A stretch of DNA of 35,116 bases from CAZRDB01 sp964598695 (lineage in GTDB: Bacteria > Armatimonadota > Zipacnadia > UBA1398). The position numbers were made by a program, and so were the translations under genes. The stretch covers positions 1 through 35,116 of the forward strand of contig CAZRDB010000031.1 in the NCBI GenBank assembly GCA_964598695.1, written 5' to 3'. This document shows, piece after piece, positions 26,121 to 33,319 of the stretch (position 1 is its first letter; every line of letters starts with the position of its first letter). Under the pieces are notes generated by a model, which had not been told where the DNA came from, did not search any database, and saw nothing but the letters and a program-made list of their open reading frames with translations.

Positions 26121-26987
26121 ATGACGAGACGCGATTTCCTCGGAGCAAGCGCAGGCGGCGCGATCCTCGCGGCCGCGGCGACGGTTAGCGCGCAGACCGC
26201 ACCCGACTCCCCGTGGAAGAAGGCGGTCACCTGGGGGATGCTGCCGGGCGACCTGCCCCCCGCCGACCGGATGGCCCTTGCCAAGCGGTGTGGCTATGAC
26301 GGCATCGAGATGCCGCCGGTCGGCACGGTGGGGGAGGCGACGGAGCTACGGCAGTTGGCCGAGGCTGCGGGTCTGGCCCTGCACTCCGTGATCTACGGAG
26401 GCTGGGGGGCGCCTCTTTCGAGCGCCGATCCGGCGGTCACGGACAAGGGCAAGGAGGAGATCCTCCACGCGCTCGCATGCGCACAGGCGTTTGGCGCCGA
26501 CAACGTGCTCGTGGTGCCGGCGATCGTGAACGCCGAGACTCGGTACGCCGACGCCTACGATCGCTCGCAGAAGCACCTGCGCGAGCTGATCCCGGCAGCG
26601 GAGCAGCTCGGAGTCACGATCTCCGTCGAGAACGTCTGGAACAAGTTCCTCCTGAGTCCGCTCGAGTTCGCGCGCTATGTCGATGAGCTGAACAGCCCGT
26701 ACCTGCGCGCGTACTTCGATGTGGGCAACGTGGTCGTGTACGGCTGGTCCGAGGACTGGATCCTGACGCTCGGCGAGCGGATCAAGCGGATCCACCTCAA
26801 GGACTTCCGGCGCTCCGACCAAGCCTGGATGAACCTGCGTGAGGGCGACGTGGACTGGCCCAAGGTCACGGCGGCGCTCCGCGAGGTCGGCTACGCCGGC
26901 TTCTGCACCTGCGAGCTGGGCGGCGGCGACGAGGCCTACCTGACCGACGTCGCGGGCCGGGTGGACAAGATCTTCGCCGGCGAGTGA
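26121..26987 (+). CDS. Tat-signal sugar isomerase/epimerase-like TIM barrel
   Basis: A 288-residue xylose-isomerase-like barrel, distinct from the three at 14365-17087. The N-terminus TRRDFLGASAGGAILAAAATVSA is a Tat signal. The barrel includes GYDGIEMPPVG (strand 2 Glu), LHSVIYGGWG, TISVENVWNKFLLSP (Glu in a metal-binding position), YFDVGNVVVYG (Asp) and IHLKDF (His), closing with CELGGGD. The arrangement resembles hexulose-phosphate/L-ribulose-5-phosphate 3-epimerase-like enzymes (UlaE/SgbU class), but an exported enzyme would not meet phosphorylated sugars, so free sugars or glycosides are more likely. The ATG at 26121 has AAAGGA 11 bases upstream. It ends the gene run begun at 20559 and is followed by two hairpins. 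Confidence 0.85.
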   Translation: MTRRDFLGASAGGAILAAAATVSAQTAPDSPWKKAVTWGMLPGDLPPADRMALAKRCGYDGIEMPPVGTVGEATELRQLAEAAGLALHSVIYGGWGAPLSSADPAVTDKGKEEILHALACAQAFGADNVLVVPAIVNAETRYADAYDRSQKHLRELIPAAEQLGVTISVENVWNKFLLSPLEFARYVDELNSPYLRAYFDVGNVVVYGWSEDWILTLGERIKRIHLKDFRRSDQAWMNLREGDVDWPKVTAALREVGYAGFCTCELGGGDEAYLTDVAGRVDKIFAGE

Positions 26988-26989
26988 GG

Positions 26990-27021
26990 CGCCGCCGGCC
27001 GCCTGGCCGGTCGTGGCGGCG
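26990..27021 (+). terminator. Hairpin directly after the barrel stop
   Basis: CCGGCC (26995-27000) pairs with GGCCGG (27005-27010) across a four-base loop, and the outer CGCCG can pair with CGGCG after a small internal loop. It starts three bases after the stop codon. It may end the 20559-26987 transcript together with the stronger hairpin at 27068. Confidence 0.4.
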
Positions 27022-27067
27022 AATCGGGCGAATGTCCGATAATACATGTTATGTTGCGTGAACCGTT

Positions 27068-27099
27068 GCGAGCGGCTCCCGGGATCGGGGGCCGCTCGC
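27068..27099. terminator. Strong hairpin between convergent operons
   Basis: Thirteen paired positions (27068-27080 with 27087-27099, one G-T pair) around a six-base loop lie between the rightward barrel gene and the leftward anti-sigma gene. A good candidate for a shared terminator; no strong T-run on either side. Confidence 0.6.
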
Positions 27100-27132
27100 T
27101 GTGCTTCTGGACAGGAGACGTGCGGGGTGTGG

Positions 27133-27150
27133 CGGGGCCGCTCGGCCCCG
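27133..27150 (-). terminator. Hairpin after anti-sigma factor stop
   Basis: CGGGGCC and GGCCCCG with a four-base loop sit directly beyond the stop codon of the leftward anti-sigma gene. Seven perfect GC pairs, no T-run. Likely the end of the sigma/anti-sigma transcript. Confidence 0.45.
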
Positions 27151-27151
27151 G

Positions 27152-28087
27152 TCAGTCGCCAAAGACGCCGTCAGGGATTTCCGTGCCGTAGTCGAAGTCG
27201 AGGATCACGACGGAGCCGTGGGTCCGCGTCTCGAGCAGCACGGGCAGCATCGTCTCGGCATCGACCAGGATCTGGATGCCCGGCTCAGCTGCGTAGGCGG
27301 AATCCGCCAGCCAGCCCTCCTGCGGGATGACCCGGATCTTGCGGACGTACCGGTCGCCGAACCGGCTCAGGCCGAGATCGCGCACCGGAGCGTGCATCAG
27401 CGAGCGACGGGCCACCCACGACGAGACATCAAACAACTGCTCGGAGCGGAGGAGCGAGGCTTGGCGCGCGAGGTCCGGCTGGGCCACGCCCGAGGGATCG
27501 ACCAACGAGACGCCGCCCTCGTCACGGGTTAGGGCGAACGCGGGGCCGGAGGGGAGCTGCCGGTCGACGCGCACCGCGATCCGGTCGGGCTTGCGGAACC
27601 AGACTTCGATGTGGTTGCAGAGCTGCCCGGCGGCGGTGCGCACGAGAGGGGGCGTCGCGGTGCCCTCGGCGCTCCAGGTGTCGATCGCGCCGAGAGCGTC
27701 GCCGATGTCGGCGCTGATTCCGGCGATCCCCCCGCCCCCGCCGATTGGACCGACGATGAGCGCCAGGGCCGCCACGAGAAGGAGGAACGCGAACCGAGGC
27801 GAGACGGGCAGCCGGGGCATCGCGCGGCTGTGCCCGGGGCTCGGGGCACGCCCCCCCGCGGCGGGCGCGGCCTCGAGCAGGCGGGCGAGGCACGCCGCCT
27901 TCTGGTGCTCGCCGACCGGCGCATCGTCCCAGGCTCCCAGAAGCTCGGCGGTGAGCTGCACCTCGGCGAACGCGGCGCGGCAGGTGGCGCACGAGACGAG
28001 GTGCCGCGAGAGCGAGCGGCGTACGCCGGCCCTGCGACGCTCGTCGGGCCGGTCGAGCATGAGGAGTTGGGCCTGCTGGCAGTTCAT
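27152..28087 (-). CDS. Anti-sigma factor with membrane span and LolA/RseB-like outer domain
   Basis: A 311-residue membrane protein predicted to hold the adjacent sigma factor inactive. The cytoplasmic part carries the zinc-binding anti-sigma pattern His29-x3-Cys33-x2-Cys36 (RHLVSCATCRAAF). One membrane helix lies at about 98-115 (RFAFLLLVAALALIVG). The outer part (about 125-311) looks like a LolA/RseB-like sheet: IEVWFRKPDRIAVRVD, then ILVDAETMLPVLLETRTHGSVVILDFDYG. In other bacteria, such outer domains bind lipid or lipoprotein and sense envelope stress. That sensing role is inferred. The ATG at 28087 overlaps the sigma stop as ATGA and has a GGAGGAGGGG run upstream. Confidence 0.82.
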   Translation of the reverse strand: MNCQQAQLLMLDRPDERRRAGVRRSLSRHLVSCATCRAAFAEVQLTAELLGAWDDAPVGEHQKAACLARLLEAAPAAGGRAPSPGHSRAMPRLPVSPRFAFLLLVAALALIVGPIGGGGGIAGISADIGDALGAIDTWSAEGTATPPLVRTAAGQLCNHIEVWFRKPDRIAVRVDRQLPSGPAFALTRDEGGVSLVDPSGVAQPDLARQASLLRSEQLFDVSSWVARRSLMHAPVRDLGLSRFGDRYVRKIRVIPQEGWLADSAYAAEPGIQILVDAETMLPVLLETRTHGSVVILDFDYGTEIPDGVFGD

Positions 28088-28707
28088 CGGCGGCCCCCCT
28101 CCTCCGCGATGTCGAGGATCTCGGCCGCGTGCGGGTCGTCGGCCAGCAGGCGGTGCAGCTTCTTCATCGCGTAGTGGATCCGCGAGCCCACAGTGCCGAT
28201 GGTGCACCCACACACGTCGGCGATCTCCTGGAGCGAGAGGTCATGGTAGTACCGCAGGATCACCGCGACGCGGTGGACCTCTGGGAGCCGCTCGACGGCA
28301 GCCCGCACCGTCTCGGCGCGAAGCACGCGGCCGGCCCGGTCCTCGGGACGGTGGTCGGGGCGGTCGTCGACGCGCTGATCGAGGAGGACCAGCTCCGGCT
28401 CCGCGGCGACGTCCTCGCGCGTGCGCCGCTTGCGCCGGATCACGTCGCGCGACGCGTTGGCCGCGATCGTGAGGATCCAGGTCCGGAGCGCCGCGCCTCC
28501 GTCGTACCCGCCGATCGCGCGGAGCACCTTGAGAAAGACGTCTTGCGCCAGGTCCGGGGAATCGTCGCGGTGGCCGGTGAAGCGGCGGACGAAGTTCAGG
28601 ACGGTGGCGTAGTACTCGTCGACGAGAGCATCGAGAGCCGCGGGATCGCCTTCGGCGCATCGCCGCGCAAGCTGGAGGTCTCTCTTGTGACGGGCCAGGG
28701 CTGCCAT
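28084..28707 (-). CDS. ECF-type RNA polymerase sigma factor
   Basis: A 207-residue sigma-70-family protein of the extracytoplasmic-function class. Region 2 spans about 25-95 (DEYYATVLNFVRRFTG, DLAQDVFLKVLRAIGGYD, LRTWILTIAANASRDVIRRKRR). A charged Asp/Arg linker follows (about 96-135). Region 4 spans about 137-190 (VERLPEVHRVAVILRYYHDLSLQEIADVCGCTIGTVGSRIHYAMKKL) with the helix-turn-helix for the -35 element. It directs RNA polymerase to a small regulon once released by the anti-sigma factor encoded just downstream with an ATGA overlap. The ATG at 28707 has only a weak ribosome binding site (AGGTCG). An ECF-like promoter lies 46 bases upstream. Confidence 0.92.
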   Translation of the reverse strand: MAALARHKRDLQLARRCAEGDPAALDALVDEYYATVLNFVRRFTGHRDDSPDLAQDVFLKVLRAIGGYDGGAALRTWILTIAANASRDVIRRKRRTREDVAAEPELVLLDQRVDDRPDHRPEDRAGRVLRAETVRAAVERLPEVHRVAVILRYYHDLSLQEIADVCGCTIGTVGSRIHYAMKKLHRLLADDPHAAEILDIAEEGGRR

Positions 28708-28752
28708 CGACGACCTGCCTGCTTCGCGCGCCCTCCCCTACCCTACTCTACA

Positions 28753-28776
28753 GACGCGTGAGCGGGAGGACGTTTT
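28753..28776 (-). promoter_or_regulatory. Possible ECF-type autoregulatory promoter
   Basis: On the minus strand AAAAC (28776-28772) and CGTC (28756-28753) are 15 bases apart, 46 bases before the sigma factor start. Many ECF sigma factors recognise an AAC-containing -35 and a CGTC-type -10 and transcribe their own gene. Spacing is one base shorter than usual, so this is tentative. Confidence 0.3.
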
Positions 28777-29159
28777 CAGCTCTTGTTGGCCGCCCGCGGG
28801 GAGGCTCCTGCCTCGGCCGCCTCGGGAGTGCGGCTCCGTCGCGCGAGCCGGCCGATCGCCGCGCCGGCGGCGACCCCGACGATCAGGAACAGCGCGAGGT
28901 GGGTGAGGAAGACCGAGACCTTGTGGAGTCCCGCGACGCCGGTCGAGGGGTCGTAGGCGACCCGAGCCCGGTAGAGCGTCCACAGCCCCCATCCGAGCGG
29001 CCCGAGCAGGGCAAGGGCGCCCGCTCTCGGGCGCCCTCCCCTCTCTCTCGGTACGCCCGCGCAGCAGGCCACGAGGCAGCCGAGCGTCCAGAGCGCGCAG
29101 AGCACGGTCCAGACGGGCGCGAACTGCTCGACCGTGATCAGCTCGGGCGGCGGGTTCAT
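28776..29159 (-). CDS. Small three-helix membrane protein of unknown function
   Basis: A 127-residue protein with three probable membrane helices: FAPVWTVLCALWTLGCLVACC (about 13-33), AGALALLGPLGWGLWTLYRA (about 46-65) and LTHLALFLIVGVAAGAAIG (about 85-103). Basic residues sit between helices 1 and 2 and after helix 3. I recognise no family. The ATG at 29159 follows a GGGGG run and lies 12 bases after the acetolactate synthase small-subunit stop. It may be the last gene of the ilv transcript, although a role in amino-acid synthesis is not indicated. Confidence 0.6.
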   Translation of the reverse strand: MNPPPELITVEQFAPVWTVLCALWTLGCLVACCAGVPRERGGRPRAGALALLGPLGWGLWTLYRARVAYDPSTGVAGLHKVSVFLTHLALFLIVGVAAGAAIGRLARRSRTPEAAEAGASPRAANKS

Positions 29160-29171
29160 CGCGCGGTCCCC

Positions 29172-29690
29172 CTACGTCTCGTGCACGCCTCGGGCAAGGA
29201 TGACGCACCCTGTCCGGGCCATCTCGCTGATCCCGAACGGCTCGAGGAGCCGTACCAGCGCGTCGATCTTCTCGCCGCGGCCGGTGACCTCCACGACGAG
29301 CGAGCTGTCGGTCACGTCGACCACGGCCGCCCGGAAGATCGTCGCGATCTGCATGATCTCGGCACGGTTGGCCGCATTGCAGCCGACCTTCACGAGCGCC
29401 AGTTCGCGCTCGACCACGTCGGTGTCGACGTGGTCGTAGACCTTGAGGACCTCGACGAGCTTGTAGAGCTGCTTCACGATCTGCTCGCAGACCGTGCTCT
29501 GGCCGCCCTCGACGCGGATCGTCATGCGGGAGCGGTTCAGCTGGTGGGTCCTGTTGACCGCGAGGCTCGCGATGTTGAAGCCTCGCCGCGCGAAGAGGCC
29601 CGAGATGCGCGCGAGGACACCGGCCCGGTCGTCTACGACCGCGCTGATGGTGTGGACCTGATCGCCGTTCTGTCCGCCGGTCGTCGCCAT
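29172..29690 (-). CDS. ilvH: Acetolactate synthase small (regulatory) subunit
   Basis: A 172-residue regulatory subunit that activates the catalytic subunit and gives feedback inhibition by valine. An N-terminal ACT domain (about 10-85) has TISAVVDDRAGVLARISGLFARRGFNIASLAV, the valine-binding region; a C-terminal domain (about 90-165) has ELALVKVGC and EVTGRGEKIDALVRLLEPFGI. Length and order match full-length IlvH. The ATG at 29690 has AGGAGGG eight bases upstream. It starts 25 bases after the large-subunit stop on the same strand, as expected for an ilvBH pair. Confidence 0.95.
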   Translation of the reverse strand: MATTGGQNGDQVHTISAVVDDRAGVLARISGLFARRGFNIASLAVNRTHQLNRSRMTIRVEGGQSTVCEQIVKQLYKLVEVLKVYDHVDTDVVERELALVKVGCNAANRAEIMQIATIFRAAVVDVTDSSLVVEVTGRGEKIDALVRLLEPFGISEMARTGCVILARGVHET

Positions 29691-29715
29691 GCTCTGTTCC
29701 CTCCTCCTCGCGGCG

Positions 29716-31389
29716 CTACTGCAGCTTCATGTCCTCGACCGATCCCCCGGCGGGGATCATCGGGTAGACGTTCTCCTCACGGACCGTCACGAAGTCCAGC
29801 AGGATCGGGCCGCGCCGGCGCTCGAGGGCGTGCGTGATGATCTCCTCGGCCTGCTCCTCCGTCTGGGCGCGAAGCCCCTCGCAGCCGTACGCCTCCGCCA
29901 GCTTGACGAAGTCGGGGGACCCGGAGAGGTCGACGGCCGAGTAGCGGCGGTTCCAGAACAGCTCCTGCCACTGCCGGACCATCCCCAGGTAGCCGTTGTT
30001 CATCACGGCGAGGATGACGTTGGCCTTCTCGTTGCAGGCCACCGACAGCTCCTGGAAGGTCATCTGCACGCCGCCGTCGCCAACGATCGCGATGACGGTC
30101 TTGTCGGGACAGGCGACCTGTGCGCCGATGGCGGCCGGGAAGCCATAGCCCATCGTCCCGAGCCCGCCCGAGGAGAGCCAGTGGCGGGGGTGGTCGACGA
30201 GGCAGAACTGCGCGGCCCACATCTGGTGCTGGCCCACGTCGGTCGCGATGATCGCCTCGCCCCGGGTCCGCTCGTACAGCCGCTGGATCACGTGCTGGGG
30301 CGTGAGAAGGCCGTCGGAGCGGCGCGCGGCCGTCAGCGGGTAGGCCTTCTTCCACTCGTCGCAGCGCGCGTTCCACAGATCGGCCTCCCGCTCCGCCACG
30401 ACGGGGAGCAGGTCCTCGAGCACGGACTTGGCGTCTCCCACGATCGGCACTGTGGGGTTGACGACCTTGCCGACCTCGGCAGGGTCGACGTCGATGTGGA
30501 TGAAGCGGGCCTTCGGGGCCCACTTGGCGACATTGCCGGTGACGCGGTCGTCGAAGCGCGCTCCGACCGCGAGGATCAGGTCGGCCTCGTTGATCGCGTA
30601 GTTCGCGTAGGCGCTGCCGTGCATCCCCGCCATGCCCAACGAGAGCCGGTGGGTCTCCGGGATGGTGCCCTTGCCCAGCAGGGTCGAGAACACGGGGATG
30701 TTGGTCTTCTCGGCCAGCTCGAGGAGCAGGTGCGCGGCGCCGGCCGAGATCACGCCGCCGCCGGCGTAGATCAGCGGACGCTGGGCCTTGCCGATCAACA
30801 TCGCCGCATTGCGGATCTGCCGCGCGTTGCCGCGAACGGTCGGCTTGTAGCCCGTCAGGTCATGGTCCTCGGCCGGCCGGTACTCGCAGTTGGCGGTCGA
30901 GACGTTGACGGGGATGTCGACCAGAACCGGGCCGGGCCGCCCCGACGTCGCGAGGTAGACGGCGTCGTGGATCGCCTGGGGGATCTCCTCGGCCGACTTG
31001 AGGAGGTAGGAGTGCTTCACCACGGGCAGCGTACACCCGAAGATGTCGGCCTCCTGAAAGGCGTCGGTGCCGATGAGATTGGTGCGGACCTGGCCGGTGA
31101 TTGCGAGCACGGGCACGGAGTCCATGTACGCTGTGGCCAGGCCCGTGATCAGGTTCGTCGCGCCCGGGCCGGAGGTGGCGATACAGACGCCCACCCGTCC
31201 GCTGGCGCGGGCGAAGCCGTCGGCCATGTGCGCGGCGCCCTGCTCGTGACGCGCCAGGATGCAGCGGACCGGTCCATCGTAGAGGCGATCGAAGATCGGG
31301 ATGGCGACTCCGCCGGGAATCCCGAAGATTCGGTCAATGCCCTCGTGGGCGAGGGCCTGGACCAGTACGTCGGCTCCAACTGAGTTCAC
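29716..31389 (-). CDS. ilvB: Acetolactate synthase large (catalytic) subunit
   Basis: A 557-residue thiamine-diphosphate enzyme that condenses two pyruvates to 2-acetolactate (valine, leucine) or pyruvate with 2-ketobutyrate (isoleucine). The N-terminal pyrimidine-binding domain carries the catalytic Glu in RHEQGAAHMADGFARASG and the SGPGATNLITGLATAYMDSVP segment. The middle FAD-type domain includes PLIYAGGG. The C-terminal domain has the diphosphate/magnesium motif GDGGVQMTFQEL through NNGYLGMVRQWQELF. The start is GTG at 31389 with GGGAG seven bases upstream; an overlapping ATG is out of frame. It lies 12 bases after the ilvD stop. Confidence 0.95.
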   Translation of the reverse strand: MNSVGADVLVQALAHEGIDRIFGIPGGVAIPIFDRLYDGPVRCILARHEQGAAHMADGFARASGRVGVCIATSGPGATNLITGLATAYMDSVPVLAITGQVRTNLIGTDAFQEADIFGCTLPVVKHSYLLKSAEEIPQAIHDAVYLATSGRPGPVLVDIPVNVSTANCEYRPAEDHDLTGYKPTVRGNARQIRNAAMLIGKAQRPLIYAGGGVISAGAAHLLLELAEKTNIPVFSTLLGKGTIPETHRLSLGMAGMHGSAYANYAINEADLILAVGARFDDRVTGNVAKWAPKARFIHIDVDPAEVGKVVNPTVPIVGDAKSVLEDLLPVVAEREADLWNARCDEWKKAYPLTAARRSDGLLTPQHVIQRLYERTRGEAIIATDVGQHQMWAAQFCLVDHPRHWLSSGGLGTMGYGFPAAIGAQVACPDKTVIAIVGDGGVQMTFQELSVACNEKANVILAVMNNGYLGMVRQWQELFWNRRYSAVDLSGSPDFVKLAEAYGCEGLRAQTEEQAEEIITHALERRRGPILLDFVTVREENVYPMIPAGGSVEDMKLQ

Positions 31390-31401
31390 ATGCGTCTCCC
31401 T

Positions 31402-33072
31402 TCAGCTCTCACCGCCACCGGCGGAGACGATCGCGCCGGTGGAGGCGCTGCTGACCTGAGCGGCGTAGCGGGCCAGATAGCCCCGCGTGACACGGGGCGT
31501 CGGCGCCTGCCATGCGCTCGCGCGACGGGCTAGCTCCTCGTCGGAGATCCGCAGCTCTAGGCGACGGGCGGGGATGTCGACGCGGATCACGTCGCCTTCC
31601 TCGACCAGTGCGATCGGCCCCCCTTCCGCCGCCTCGGGGGAGACGTGTCCGATACAGGGTCCGCGCGTGCCGCCGGAGAAGCGGCCATCGGTGATGAGCG
31701 CCACCGACGAAGCCAGGCCCATGCCGGCGATCGCCGAGGTCGGACCCAGCATCTCGCGCATCCCCGGGCCGCCCTTGGGGCCTTCATAGCGGATGACGAC
31801 GACGTCGCCGGCGCCGACCGTACCCTCGAGAATCGACTTCCTACCCAACACCTCCGAGTCGAACACCCGGGCGCGACCCTCGAAGACGCGCATCTCCTCG
31901 GAGACCGCCGTCTGCTTGACGACCGATCCCGCGGGGGCGAGGTTGCCACGGAGAACGGCAATGCCGCCCTCCGCGTGGTAGGCATCAGGGATCTCCCGAA
32001 TCACGGTGGCATCGAGCACCGACGACTGCTCCGCGATCGTGCGGAGCGAGGCGCCGGTCACCGTCGGGGTGTCCTCGAGCAGCTCGCGGAGAACGCGAAG
32101 AACCGCCGGGATGCCCCCGGCGCGCTCGAGATCCTCCAGGAAGTGGTCGCCACCGGGCCGCAAGGACGCGATGTGGGCCGTCGTGCGGCTGATCGCGTCG
32201 AACGTGTCGAGATCGAGGGGTACCTCGGCCTCATGGGCGATCGCCGGGATGTGCAGCGCGGTGTTCGTCGATCCGCCGAGCGCCATGTCGACCCGGATCG
32301 CGTTCCGGAAGGCCGCCGGCGACAGGTACCGACGAATCGAGAGGTTCTCCCGCACGAGATCGACGATGCGCGCGCCGGAATCGAACGCGATTCGCCGCTT
32401 CTTGCCCGAGCCGGCAATGGCCGTGGCGCAACCCATCAGGCTGATCCCAAGGGCCTCGGCCACGCAGGCCATGGTGTTGGCGGTGAACATGCCCGCGCAC
32501 GAGCCCGGCCCCGGACAGGCGCACTCCTCGAGACAGGCCAACTCCGCGTCATCGATCGTCCCGGCCATCCGCTGACCGACGGCTTCGAACGTATCCCGGA
32601 CCAGGTCCAGCCGGCGAACGCCGTTCGTGCCGGCCATCATCGGGCCGGCGGTCACGACGATCGCAGGGATGTCCATGCGCGCGGCGGCCATGATCATCCC
32701 GGGCGTGATCTTGTCGCAGTTGGTCAGCAGCAGCAGGCCGTCGAGGCCGTGGGCTTCGGCAACGCACTCGACCGCATCGGCGACGATCTCGCGGCTGGGG
32801 AGGGAGAAGGTCATCCCCCGGTGGCCCATCGCGATCCCGTCGCAGATGCCGGGGATCCCGAACACGAAGGGGGTGCCGCCCCCGGTGCAGACGCCCTGCT
32901 CGAGCGCGCGCTCGAGTTCGCGCATCCCGCAGTGGCCGGGGATCAGGTCGGTGAAGCCGCTGGCGATCCCGATGAACGGGGCCTCGAGACGGCTCTTGCC
33001 GAGCCCGGTCGCCATCAGGAGCGAGCGCCGCGGCGCGGCCTCGATCCCCTTCTTGACCTGATCGCTACGCAT
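31402..33072 (-). CDS. ilvD: Dihydroxy-acid dehydratase
   Basis: A 556-residue iron-sulfur enzyme that dehydrates 2,3-dihydroxy-isovalerate and -methylvalerate to the 2-keto acids, the penultimate step of valine and isoleucine synthesis. Cluster and substrate motifs are visible: FGIPGICDGIAMGHRGMTFSLPSRE, LLTNCDKITPGM, CPGPGSCAGMFTANTM and the late GRFSGGTRGPCIGHVSPEA. The ATG at 33072 has GGGAGG six bases upstream; the in-frame extension to 33294 is not supported. It heads a leftward ilvD-ilvB-ilvH cluster. Ketol-acid reductoisomerase (ilvC) is not in the window, so the pathway is completed elsewhere. Confidence 0.95.
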   Translation of the reverse strand: MRSDQVKKGIEAAPRRSLLMATGLGKSRLEAPFIGIASGFTDLIPGHCGMRELERALEQGVCTGGGTPFVFGIPGICDGIAMGHRGMTFSLPSREIVADAVECVAEAHGLDGLLLLTNCDKITPGMIMAAARMDIPAIVVTAGPMMAGTNGVRRLDLVRDTFEAVGQRMAGTIDDAELACLEECACPGPGSCAGMFTANTMACVAEALGISLMGCATAIAGSGKKRRIAFDSGARIVDLVRENLSIRRYLSPAAFRNAIRVDMALGGSTNTALHIPAIAHEAEVPLDLDTFDAISRTTAHIASLRPGGDHFLEDLERAGGIPAVLRVLRELLEDTPTVTGASLRTIAEQSSVLDATVIREIPDAYHAEGGIAVLRGNLAPAGSVVKQTAVSEEMRVFEGRARVFDSEVLGRKSILEGTVGAGDVVVIRYEGPKGGPGMREMLGPTSAIAGMGLASSVALITDGRFSGGTRGPCIGHVSPEAAEGGPIALVEEGDVIRVDIPARRLELRISDEELARRASAWQAPTPRVTRGYLARYAAQVSSASTGAIVSAGGGES

Positions 33073-33169
33073 CGCGCGCCTCCCGGGTGGTGGGTGGCCT
33101 GCACCGGCGCGAACGGTCCGAGTGGGAACACGGGATCGGCGGCGGCGGAGGCCGTTTCGGTGGTGCGCC

Positions 33170-33198
33170 ATTCTGTCACAGGGCCGGGCGAAGGTCAA
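33170..33198 (-). promoter_or_regulatory. Sigma-70-like promoter for ilvD
   Basis: On the minus strand TTGACC (33198-33193) and CAGAAT (33175-33170) are 17 bases apart, giving a leader of about 90 bases before the ilvD start. The -35 matches five of six consensus bases and the -10 four of six. I saw no leader peptide, T-box or attenuator in the leader. Confidence 0.5.
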
Positions 33199-33254
33199 CC
33201 GACCCGCCGCTCCCCGCCGCGAGCGGGAATCCGGTCGATCTTTCGCACGATGTG

Positions 33255-33283
33255 TTGTCGTATGGCAGGCGGTACGGTATTGT
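33255..33283 (+). promoter_or_regulatory. Sigma-70-like promoter for PEP-CTERM gene
   Basis: TTGTCG (33255-33260) and TATTGT (33278-33283) are separated by 17 bases, about 30 bases before the start codon at 33320 after allowing for the start site. Four of six matches in each box. It lies back to back with the ilvD promoter. Confidence 0.4.
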
Positions 33284-33319
33284 GACGCCTGCACGGTTCA
33301 ACGTCGGGAGGGAAAACTG

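Noticed and set aside
27030..27058. AT-rich patch (GATAATACATGTTATG) as a promoter
   Set aside because: It lies between convergent gene ends with hairpins on both sides; no gene starts downstream on either strand.
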